From assembly GCA_020348065.1 (NCBI GenBank), contig CP070742.1:1630334-1694333 (forward strand): a stretch of DNA of 64,000 bases, given 5' to 3'. This document shows, piece by piece, positions 44,127 to 51,641 of the stretch (within the stretch, counting starts at the first letter, position 1; each line of letters begins with the position of its first letter). A program made the translations under genes and the position numbers. The notes beneath the pieces were generated by a model. It was given only the letters and a program-made list of their open reading frames with translations, made no database searches and was not told the origin of the DNA. Origin of the DNA: Candidatus Zixiibacteriota bacterium (GTDB lineage: Bacteria; Zixibacteria; MSB-5A5; UBA10806).

Positions 44127-44159
44127 AATACCCTTTTTATTTCTTTCAAAGTTCTTGCG

Positions 44160-44179
44160 CGGTCTTCGGAGGCCGTTTT
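44160..44179 (+). terminator. Hairpin terminator after the receiver gene
   Basis: CGGTCT-TCGG-AGGCCG forms a six-base stem (one G-T pair) with a tetraloop, followed by four T. It lies 34 bases past the receiver stop. Confidence 0.5.
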
Positions 44180-44360
44180 ACCTAAGAGAAATTTATTCAC
44201 CTGCAACCAGAAAGATTTTCCCATTTTGATTTTTTTCGGCCCGGCCATAAAATATCCCCGTTGATTTTTATGAATCTCCGCATTATGCAATCCCTTATCG
44301 CACAAATAGTTAGATAGACCCGAAGGGCGGCCCCGGGAATACTCATAGATATTCTGTTTA

Positions 44361-44375
44361 AGGCATATCAATTGC
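44361..44375 (+). promoter_or_regulatory. Sigma-54 promoter of the flgF operon
   Basis: AGGCATATCAATTGC followed by T carries GG (44362-44363) and GC (44374-44375) ten bases apart and the TTGCT -12 element. It mirrors the flgB promoter (TGGCATACCCTTTGCT). It lies 40 bases before the flgF start. Confidence 0.8.
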
Positions 44376-44414
44376 TTAATAAAATGAGGGTTTAGGTATT
44401 GATGTGAGGATTTT

Positions 44415-45146
44415 ATGATTAAAGGAATTTACAGTTCTGCTTCGGGCATGCTCCCGAGGATTCTCAAGCAGGAAACCTTCGCCAACAACATGGCCAATGT
44501 AAATACTCCGGGATTTAAAAAGGACGGAGTGTTTTTGCAGGTTCTGGATAAAGCCACGCAAAAAGAGATCATAACCGATTATCCCTGGGAAGTGCCCATG
44601 ATTGACGATATCTATATCGATTTTTCACAGGGCGATCTTGAAAAGACGGATATCGATACCAATTTCGCCATTGACGGGGACGGTTTTTTCGCGGTTCAGA
44701 CGGCATCGGGGATAATGTATACCAGGTCTGGCGATTTTTCCCTTTCGCCGCAGGGGATTTTAGTCGACAAAAATGGAAATCCGGTTTTGACCGACTCCGG
44801 GCCGCTGACCATACAGGCGGATTCTTTCATGGTCAGCGATGACGGCACAGTCACAATTAATGAGTTTGCTGCGGGGAGGATAAGGGTTGTCGATTTCGAG
44901 AAACCTTATCAATTGAAAAAGGCCGGAGATTCTTATCTGGTGCCCGGGGATCCTTCCGTCTTGGAAAGGCCATCTTCAGATTACAGGATCAGGCAGGGAT
45001 ACCTGGAAAAATCAAATGTAAACGTGGTCGAGGTAATGGTTGATATGCTCTCGTCTTTCAGGGCTTACGAGGCGGGGCAAAAAGCCATACAGTCACAGGA
45101 TGAAACCCTGGACAAGGCCGTAAACGATCTGGGAAGATCAGCATAA
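44415..45146 (+). CDS. flgF: Flagellar basal-body rod protein FlgF
   Basis: Proximal rod subunit, 243 residues. The N-terminal motif (GIYSSASGMLPRILKQETFAN; NMANVNTPGFKKDGVF) and the C-terminal signature (SNVNVVEVMVDMLSSFRAYE) are present. It is the first gene of the second rod/ring operon, behind a sigma-54 promoter, and precedes flgG by 13 bases. Confidence 0.93.
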   Translation: MIKGIYSSASGMLPRILKQETFANNMANVNTPGFKKDGVFLQVLDKATQKEIITDYPWEVPMIDDIYIDFSQGDLEKTDIDTNFAIDGDGFFAVQTASGIMYTRSGDFSLSPQGILVDKNGNPVLTDSGPLTIQADSFMVSDDGTVTINEFAAGRIRVVDFEKPYQLKKAGDSYLVPGDPSVLERPSSDYRIRQGYLEKSNVNVVEVMVDMLSSFRAYEAGQKAIQSQDETLDKAVNDLGRSA

Positions 45147-45159
45147 ACTGGAGGATTAG

Positions 45160-45948
45160 ATGATAAAGGCAATGAGAACCGCGGCTTCCGGTATGGCAGC
45201 CCAGCAGCTCAACGTCGATACCATTTCGAATAACCTGGCTAACGTGAACAGCACCGGCTACAAAAAATCGAAAGTTGAGTTTCAGGATGTTTTATACCAG
45301 ACGCTCAGAGGATCGGGTGCCGAATCGGCCGCCGGAACCAGCACTCCCGTGGGGCTGGATGTGGGTTACGGCGTAAAACCCGCCGCGACACAAAGATCAT
45401 TCACCCAGGGGACCCTGCAGGCATCGGGCAATCCCCTGGATCTCTCGATAGACGGCGAGGGATTTTTCCAGGTATTGCTGCCCGACGGCGAGGTAGCCTA
45501 TACCCGTGACGGCGCATTCAAATTATCGGCCGACGGCCAGATTGTGACATCGGACGGGATGTTTGTCCAGCCCGGTATAACCATCCCGGCGGACGCCGAG
45601 CTTATTATGGTCAGCAATGACGGGCTTATAGCAGTCAGAGTTCCGGGCGACGCGGAAGCGCAGGAGATAGGGCAGATCGAGCTGGCGAAATTCGTTAACG
45701 CCGCCGGCCTCGAAGCCATCGGACATAATCTTTTTATCGAAACGCCCGCCTCCGGCGTGCCCATTCTGGGCAATCCCACCCTCGAGGGTTTCGGGAGAAT
45801 CAACCAGGGATACCTGGAGATGTCCAACGTTGAAATCGTGGAAGAGATGGTCAACATGATAATCGCCCAGCGGGCTTATGAGATTAACTCCAAAGCGATT
45901 CAGACCTCCGAACAGATGACCGAAATCGCCAACAATCTGAAGAGGTAA
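45160..45948 (+). CDS. flgG: Flagellar distal rod protein FlgG
   Basis: Distal rod subunit, 262 residues, the standard length. Signatures include MIKAMRTAASGMAAQQLNVD, NLANVNSTGYKKSKVEFQD and the C-terminal MSNVEIVEEMVNMIIAQRAYE. It starts behind a GGAGG site and ends one base before flgA. Confidence 0.97.
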   Translation: MIKAMRTAASGMAAQQLNVDTISNNLANVNSTGYKKSKVEFQDVLYQTLRGSGAESAAGTSTPVGLDVGYGVKPAATQRSFTQGTLQASGNPLDLSIDGEGFFQVLLPDGEVAYTRDGAFKLSADGQIVTSDGMFVQPGITIPADAELIMVSNDGLIAVRVPGDAEAQEIGQIELAKFVNAAGLEAIGHNLFIETPASGVPILGNPTLEGFGRINQGYLEMSNVEIVEEMVNMIIAQRAYEINSKAIQTSEQMTEIANNLKR

Positions 45949-45949
45949 A

Positions 45950-46624
45950 ATGAGGATATTTCTCCTTCCCATTATTCTTTTTTCCATAACCTCAGTGGAC
46001 GTTGAAAAGGCGGTTCTTAACCATCTAAACGGGCATTTTCCGCTTTCTGACGCCGAGTATGTTTGTGATTTCTCAAGGCTGGATCTTTCCAGGGCGCCGG
46101 AGGCCGATAATGTCGACATAACCGGCTATGGTAAGGATAGGCCCAGGGGACAGGTCGTGGTATTTTTCTCATTTTATAATAAAGGCGAACTGGTTTATAA
46201 GACCAACGGTACCGTAAGAGTCGGAATATTGAAAAAGGTCTTAACCTCCGCGATTCCGATAAAACCGGGCGAGCCTTTTTCAGAAGAGAACGTCAGATAC
46301 GAAATTCGCGATATAGCCTCTGTTATTGACGAACCCGTTGTGACAAGAGAAGAAACCTCGGATAAGATCGCTTCAAAATATATACCTTCAGGAAAGATTA
46401 TAACAAGATCATCCCTTAAAACGCCTCCCGTCGTTTCTCCCGGCGATATGGTGGAAATTTTATATCATAGGGGAGCGCTTTCCCTTACCGTCGGCGGGGT
46501 TGTCAAGCAGGAGGGCGCCGGTGGAGACAGGGTCAGGGTGATGAATATCGATACCAGAAAAGTAATTTACGCCACGGTCGTCGATTCGGCAACCGTGGCT
46601 ATAGCGCATAAGGAGGGGATATGA
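45950..46624 (+). CDS. flgA: Flagellar P-ring assembly chaperone FlgA
   Basis: Periplasmic chaperone for FlgI. Its 224 residues have a very short N-terminal signal sequence (about 15 residues), then an N-terminal domain, and the SAF domain with IKPGEPFSEENV and the C-terminal MVEILYHRGALSLTVGG region. It overlaps flgH by four bases. Confidence 0.92.
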   Translation: MRIFLLPIILFSITSVDVEKAVLNHLNGHFPLSDAEYVCDFSRLDLSRAPEADNVDITGYGKDRPRGQVVVFFSFYNKGELVYKTNGTVRVGILKKVLTSAIPIKPGEPFSEENVRYEIRDIASVIDEPVVTREETSDKIASKYIPSGKIITRSSLKTPPVVSPGDMVEILYHRGALSLTVGGVVKQEGAGGDRVRVMNIDTRKVIYATVVDSATVAIAHKEGI

Positions 46625-47205
46625 AAAGATGTATCCCGTTGTTAATTTCGATTTTGCTTTTAACCGCAGGTTACGCAACAGCCGGGCCTTTCGATGAGGC
46701 CAACAGCAAGTCGCTCTACACCGATATCAAAGCCCACAAGATCGGGGATATATTGACCGTAATCATATCCGAAAACGCCCGGGCATCAAACAAAGCCAAT
46801 TCGACCACGAAGAAATCCACCACCGCCTCCGTTGACGGCGGCCCCGGCATAGGGGGATTCGATTTCTTCGCGCCTTTCGGTATGTCGGCCGAGAACGAAA
46901 GCGAGTTCGACGGTGAAGGCAGGACCGAGAAAAATGGAAGCCTGATCGCTCAAATGACCGTCAAGGTGGTGGGGATAAATCCCAACGGCGATCTCCTGGT
47001 CGAGGGACACCGGATACTGGATATCAATAACGATCAGGAAACCCTGTTCCTGTCGGGGATCGTCAGGGAAAAAGACGTAACGCCCGCCAACACTATCTAT
47101 TCCTATCAGATCGGCGACGCTGAAATATCATACAAGGGCAAAGGGCAGTCGCATGACGGTTCGCGCCCGGGATTTTTCACGAGACTTGTAAACTGGTTGT
47201 TTTAG
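46621..47205 (+). CDS. flgH: Flagellar L-ring protein FlgH, apparently not a lipoprotein
   Basis: Outer-membrane ring subunit, 194 residues. The conserved regions are clear (IGDILTVIISENARASN; NPNGDLLVEGHR; LFLSGIVREKDVTPANTIYS). The signal peptide ends in an A-T-A site typical of signal peptidase I. It has no lipobox Cys at the end of the hydrophobic core; the only early Cys is residue 4. Most FlgH proteins are lipoproteins, so outer-membrane attachment may differ here. Confidence 0.95.
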   Translation: MKRCIPLLISILLLTAGYATAGPFDEANSKSLYTDIKAHKIGDILTVIISENARASNKANSTTKKSTTASVDGGPGIGGFDFFAPFGMSAENESEFDGEGRTEKNGSLIAQMTVKVVGINPNGDLLVEGHRILDINNDQETLFLSGIVREKDVTPANTIYSYQIGDAEISYKGKGQSHDGSRPGFFTRLVNWLF

Positions 47206-47207
47206 TC

Positions 47208-48323
47208 ATGAAAAAACGGATTAAAAAGAGATCGCTCATTGTCTTTACGTTGCTATTTATCGGCTGGCAGACAGCCATATCCGGCGTAAGGCTCAAGGAT
47301 ATCGCCGCCTTTCAACTCGATAACGATTTGCAGTTGATCGGCTACGGCCTGGTGGTCGGACTTGACGGAACCGGCGATTCCAAAAGCACGATTTTCACTC
47401 TCCAGACACTGACGAATATGATGGAGAGAATGGGAATAACCCTCTCTCCCGATAAGGTGAAAGTTAAAAACGTTGCGGCGGTTATGGTAACGGCGCAGTT
47501 GCCGTCCTCAGCGCGGCTCGGTTCGAAAATCGATTGTACCGTATCGTCCCTCGGCGACGCCGGTTCGCTGCAGGGCGGAATGCTTTTAATCACGCAGCTT
47601 TCCGGTACCGATGGCGCTGTATACGCGACAGCGCAGGGCCCTATCTCCATCGGCGGCTTTAACGCGCAAACAACCGGTGGAGACAAAATTACCGAAAATT
47701 ACGCTCTCGTGGGAAGAATACCGGGCGGGGCTATAATAGAGAAAGAACGCCCGGTCGACGCAAATCCTGAATTTTTATCGCTTAACCTGTTTAATCCCGA
47801 TTTTACGACCTGCAGACGGGCGGCGGACAAGATAAACGCCGTTATCGAGCCGGGCGCGGCCGTGGCCAGAAATGAGGGCAGCCTGACAGTGAGAATCCCC
47901 TCCGCATTCAGAATCCCGGGGGGACTGGTAAATCTTATTTCAAGGATGGAATCGCTCGAGGTGATACCCGATGCGGTGGCGAGGGTGGTGATTAACGAAA
48001 AAACGGGGACCATTGTGGCCGGTGAGTATGTCACATTGTCCGCGGTAGCCCTGGCTCACGGGAATCTGAAAATTGAAATAAAAGCCGAACCGCAAGTGTC
48101 GCAACCGGAGCCGTTCTCAAGGGGAAGGACAGTGCTGACCCGCGACTCGGAGATCGTCGCTGAAGCCGAGGAAGCCCGCATAATAAAATTCGAGGAAAAA
48201 GCCAATATAGGCGATCTGGCCGAAGCGTTAAATGAAATCGGCGCGACGCCCAGAGATATAATCGCCATTTTCCAGGCCTTGAAACTCGCCGGGGCTTTAC
48301 GGGCTGAACTGGTTATCATGTAA
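47208..48323 (+). CDS. flgI: Flagellar P-ring protein FlgI
   Basis: Periplasmic ring subunit, 371 residues, with a signal peptide (about 1-25). The mature start VRLKDIAAFQ and LIGYGLVVGLDGTGD are hallmark motifs; the C-terminus (DLAEALNEIGATPRDIIAIF, QALKLAGALRAEL) is typical. It overlaps flgJ by one base (TAATG). Confidence 0.97.
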   Translation: MKKRIKKRSLIVFTLLFIGWQTAISGVRLKDIAAFQLDNDLQLIGYGLVVGLDGTGDSKSTIFTLQTLTNMMERMGITLSPDKVKVKNVAAVMVTAQLPSSARLGSKIDCTVSSLGDAGSLQGGMLLITQLSGTDGAVYATAQGPISIGGFNAQTTGGDKITENYALVGRIPGGAIIEKERPVDANPEFLSLNLFNPDFTTCRRAADKINAVIEPGAAVARNEGSLTVRIPSAFRIPGGLVNLISRMESLEVIPDAVARVVINEKTGTIVAGEYVTLSAVALAHGNLKIEIKAEPQVSQPEPFSRGRTVLTRDSEIVAEAEEARIIKFEEKANIGDLAEALNEIGATPRDIIAIFQALKLAGALRAELVIM

Positions 48324-49219
48324 TGAAAATTTATAACCCGAATATAGCCAGGTTCATGGCGCAATCAAAGCTCGACGAGCTCACAAAACCGCCGTCGGAC
48401 CTTAAGCGGGATATCAAACTCCAGAAACTGAAAAAGGCCTGCCGTGATTTTGAGGCGATTTTCATTTCCTATATGCTCAAGGCCATGAACAAAACCACGG
48501 AAAACTCCGAGCTGTTCGGTAACGGTCTCGGCGGGGATATTTACAAGGAAATCTTTAACGAAAAACTTGCCGAACATCTCTCTCAAACCGGGGAGTTTAA
48601 AATAGGCGATATTATCTATCGGAAATATGCCGAAATGCTTAACCGCGGAGAGGAAAACGCCGATTCCAAAATCGCGGATGAATTAAGCGATATACCTCCT
48701 CCGTTAAATACAACAGCCATTCGCGCTTTTGCGCCTTTGGCTCCCGAACCGGATCGAACCGGGGCTGAGATTGTTCCGCCGAAGGAAGAAGATGAATCAG
48801 CAAGAACGGTCAGCAAACCATCAAGAGGGCGAGAATTTTTATCGGAATACCAGGACACCATAGATAAGGCGGCCAGGGAGTTTGGCCTGGACACATCGTT
48901 GATAAAAGCGGTCATCAGGCAAGAATCGGCGGGAGATCCCGGAGCCGTTTCCCCCAAAGGCGCCAAAGGTCTGATGCAGCTTATAGATTCGACAGCGGCC
49001 ATGATGGGTGTAAGAGATCCCTTTAACCCGGTTCAGAATATCATGGGAGGGGCGAAGTACCTTTCCATGTTGATTAAGAAATTTGGCGGGGATTTGAAAA
49101 GGGCGCTGGCGTCGTATAACGCCGGTCCCGCCGCGGTGGAAAAGTATATGGGCGTTCCGCCGTTTCCCGAGACTATTAAGTATGTTGAAAATGTGCTGTC
49201 GAGCATGAGCTCGGAATAA
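48323..49219 (+). CDS. flgJ: FlgJ-type rod cap fused to a lytic transglycosylase
   Basis: A 298-residue protein with two parts. The N-terminal FlgJ/rod-binding domain (about 30-110: CRDFEAIFISYMLKAMN) caps the growing rod. The C-terminal domain (about 175-295) is an SLT-type lytic transglycosylase with catalytic Glu in IRQESAGDPGAVSPKGA, GLMQLI and ALASYNAGP. The classical gammaproteobacterial FlgJ carries a glucosaminidase domain instead. The enzyme should open peptidoglycan for the rod. Confidence 0.93.
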   Translation: MKIYNPNIARFMAQSKLDELTKPPSDLKRDIKLQKLKKACRDFEAIFISYMLKAMNKTTENSELFGNGLGGDIYKEIFNEKLAEHLSQTGEFKIGDIIYRKYAEMLNRGEENADSKIADELSDIPPPLNTTAIRAFAPLAPEPDRTGAEIVPPKEEDESARTVSKPSRGREFLSEYQDTIDKAAREFGLDTSLIKAVIRQESAGDPGAVSPKGAKGLMQLIDSTAAMMGVRDPFNPVQNIMGGAKYLSMLIKKFGGDLKRALASYNAGPAAVEKYMGVPPFPETIKYVENVLSSMSSE

Positions 49220-49241
49220 ATATGTAATAAATCGCGATATT

Positions 49242-49763
49242 ATGCCGATGGAAATTATGATGGAAAGAGAATTGCGCGAGCTTGAAAGTATTCTCAAGGC
49301 GGAGCAAAAGCTGTTCACCGCGTATCTCGAAAAACTGACCGAACAACAGCAGTATCTTATCGAGAACGATTTGAAGGGTTTGAGAGAAAGCATTGAGAAA
49401 ATAAGCCTTCTGGCGCAAGAGGCATTGACGCTGGAAAACGGCCGGAAAAAAGTAATAGAGAAAATATCGGGAAAATTAAAAGTGGATAAAAACGATATCA
49501 CACTGGGCAAACTTCTAGATCGATTCAAGGGGCGGAATTTCGAGGATCTGGAGCATTTAAGAAACGCCATCCTGGATACGCACGTTAAGGTCGCCGCCCA
49601 GAGGGAACGTAACCAGCTCTTGATAAACCAATCGATGAACGTAATCAGGCAGACCGTTGATTATCTCAACGAGAGGAATAATCCCAGAGTCACCTACGAT
49701 AATCCGGCCAGAAAGAACAGTGTTATTTCCGATAATAGATGTCTGCTGACAAGGACGGCGTAA
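49242..49763 (+). CDS. flgN: Flagellar export chaperone FlgN
   Basis: Chaperone of FlgK and FlgL, 173 residues, helical and charged throughout with the FlgN-type heptad pattern (ELRELESILKAEQKLFTAYL; NQLLINQSMNVIRQTVDYLN). Several Met codons cluster at the start (49242, 49248, 49257, 49260) and no clear ribosome-binding site chooses among them. It lies one base before flgK, its expected client. Confidence 0.88.
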   Translation: MPMEIMMERELRELESILKAEQKLFTAYLEKLTEQQQYLIENDLKGLRESIEKISLLAQEALTLENGRKKVIEKISGKLKVDKNDITLGKLLDRFKGRNFEDLEHLRNAILDTHVKVAAQRERNQLLINQSMNVIRQTVDYLNERNNPRVTYDNPARKNSVISDNRCLLTRTA

Positions 49764-49764
49764 T

Positions 49765-51159
49765 ATGTATGGACCCAATGTAGGATTGGAAATTGGTCGA
49801 AGGGCATTGCTGGCTCAGCAGTTATCCCTTAACCTGACCGGACATAATATCGCCAATGTGAACACGCCCGGTTTCAGCCGTCAGGACGCGATATATTCGA
49901 TAACCGAGCCCATGGAGTCGCTTTTCGGCCACGCCGGCACCGGCGTTCAAATAGATGAGATCCGCCGGATAAGATCTGTTTTTCTCGATCAGCAATACAG
50001 AAGCGAATCGCATCGTCTGGGAAAATGGCAGTTCCTGGCTCGTACCTGGCAACAGATCGAGGGGATATATCAGGAACCGGAAGATACGGGCATGTCGGCG
50101 CAACTGGATAAATTCTGGAACTCCTGGCAGGATCTGGCCAATAATCCTGAAAGCGAATCAGCGCGAGTTGCTTTAAGGGAACAATCATCATTGCTCATAA
50201 ACTCCTTTCATCAGCTTTCAACTCAGCTGAGCGATTTAAGAGATTCGCTCGATGCCGATATTACGACTCTGGCGTCGCAGATCAACACGACCGCGGAACA
50301 GATCGCCGAACTCAACAAAAATATAAAGGCCGCCGAACTTACCGGCCATTCGGCCAACGACTTGCGCGACAGACGAGATCACCTTGTGGATCAGCTTTCC
50401 ATGTGGATCAACGTCAGCGTCCTCGAACAGCCGTCCGGGTCATATACTGTTTTTATGGGCGGGATGGCCCTGGTCGACGGTAACTCAAACCTCGAACTTG
50501 GCATGGAGGTTGAATCCACCGGATCAAATGTAACGCACAGGCTGTTTTTCAAGGGCACCGGCGTTGATATTCTAAATCCCGGAGGCGAGCTCGAAGGAAT
50601 TCTTGAAGCCAGAGACCATCTCGTCATCGACCAACAGGCCGAACTAGATCTGCTGGCGATCTCGCTGGTGGAGGCCGTCAACGACGTGCACCGTCAGGGT
50701 TACGGTCTGAACGGCGAAACCGGTCTCGATTTTTTCGATCCCGATACCACCGGAGCCGATGATATAAGCCTGAATTATTCAGTATTAACCGACGTGAATA
50801 ACATCGCCGCCGGTCTTAACGGGGAAACCGGCGACAATGCGAATGCGCTGGGTATCGCCGCGTTGAGAGATCAGCTCTTGATGAGAAACGGCGAGGCGAC
50901 ATTTAACGAATACTATAGTTCTCTGATTGGAAAGGTCGGCGTTAAGTCTAAAGAGGCCCAGAACCACGAAGCCAACCAGCTGGCCCTGCTATCGCAAATA
51001 GATAATTCCAGGGAATCTCTAAGCGGCGTGTCGCTTGACGAGGAAATGACCAATATGATTCAGTTTCAACACGCCTATGAGGCCGCCGCCCGGGTAATCA
51101 GCGTAATGGATTCGGCGTTAAACACGGTAATCAACGAGATGGGCTTGAGGAATTATTAA
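49765..51159 (+). CDS. flgK: Flagellar hook-associated protein FlgK (HAP1)
   Basis: Hook-filament junction protein, 464 residues. N-terminal LNLTGHNIANVNTPGFSRQD and the C-terminal SGVSLDEEMTNMIQFQHAYE are diagnostic. The middle is shorter than in E. coli FlgK. csrA follows 30 bases later. Confidence 0.96.
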   Translation: MYGPNVGLEIGRRALLAQQLSLNLTGHNIANVNTPGFSRQDAIYSITEPMESLFGHAGTGVQIDEIRRIRSVFLDQQYRSESHRLGKWQFLARTWQQIEGIYQEPEDTGMSAQLDKFWNSWQDLANNPESESARVALREQSSLLINSFHQLSTQLSDLRDSLDADITTLASQINTTAEQIAELNKNIKAAELTGHSANDLRDRRDHLVDQLSMWINVSVLEQPSGSYTVFMGGMALVDGNSNLELGMEVESTGSNVTHRLFFKGTGVDILNPGGELEGILEARDHLVIDQQAELDLLAISLVEAVNDVHRQGYGLNGETGLDFFDPDTTGADDISLNYSVLTDVNNIAAGLNGETGDNANALGIAALRDQLLMRNGEATFNEYYSSLIGKVGVKSKEAQNHEANQLALLSQIDNSRESLSGVSLDEEMTNMIQFQHAYEAAARVISVMDSALNTVINEMGLRNY

Positions 51160-51189
51160 TGTAAGTAATGCGGGGTCAGGGAGGTCCCT

Positions 51190-51444
51190 ATGCTGGTGTT
51201 GACAAGGAAGTCCGGAGAATCGATAGCGATCGGTAACGACATAAGAGTAACGATTCTGGGCATAAGCGGGAAACAGGCGAAAATCGGAATAACGGCCCCG
51301 GAGAGAGTCCTGGTTTACAGAGAGGAAATTTTCAAAAAAATCCAGAGCGAGAATATTAAGGCCTCCATGTCACTTAAAGGCGATTTGCAGAGATTAACGA
51401 GAATTATAAAAGAGGGCAAACGAAAAAACGAAAGTGAAAAATAA
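51190..51444 (+). CDS. csrA: Carbon storage / translational regulator CsrA
   Basis: RNA-binding protein, 84 residues. The conserved [20 protein letters not shown] start and the [13 protein letters not shown] segment with the RNA-contacting Arg are intact; a longer basic tail than usual follows. GGGAGG precedes the ATG. In Bacillus CsrA represses flagellin translation and is antagonised by FliW; fliW lies two genes downstream here. Its stop overlaps the next small gene (TAATG). Confidence 0.97.
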   Translation: MLVLTRKSGESIAIGNDIRVTILGISGKQAKIGITAPERVLVYREEIFKKIQSENIKASMSLKGDLQRLTRIIKEGKRKNESEK

Positions 51445-51641
51445 TGAATTCGGAGATTGATAAATTTTATATATCTGAAGACCCTTATCCGAGTGAAAAA
51501 GGGAATTACTGGCAGCATAAGTGCGGGTTATTTCAATGGCATATTTCCGGGAGTAATGTAAGCCTGAGTTGCCCGGATCCGGATTTAGAGAAAATAACCT
51601 GGCCGAATATTGACAGGATGCAGACGCCCGGAGGTCCGTAA
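51444..51641 (+). CDS. Small protein of unknown function between csrA and flgL
   Basis: A 65-residue protein with no signal peptide or membrane helix and an unusual share of aromatic and Cys residues (NYWQHKCGLFQWHISG; SCPDPDLEKITW). Its ATG overlaps the csrA stop and its stop overlaps the flgL start, both as TAATG, which strongly suggests coupled translation of all three. I recognise no family. Possible roles are a CsrA/FliW co-regulator or simply a coupling cistron. Confidence 0.6.
   Translation: MNSEIDKFYISEDPYPSEKGNYWQHKCGLFQWHISGSNVSLSCPDPDLEKITWPNIDRMQTPGGP

Noticed and set aside
44123-44371. Minus-strand open frame of 82 codons in the gap before flgF
   Set aside because: The gap is already explained by a plus-strand terminator (44160-44179) and a sigma-54 promoter (44361-44375). 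The frame needs a TTG start and has no convincing ribosome-binding site. A shorter version from about 44250 has a GGGGA upstream but remains unconvincing.
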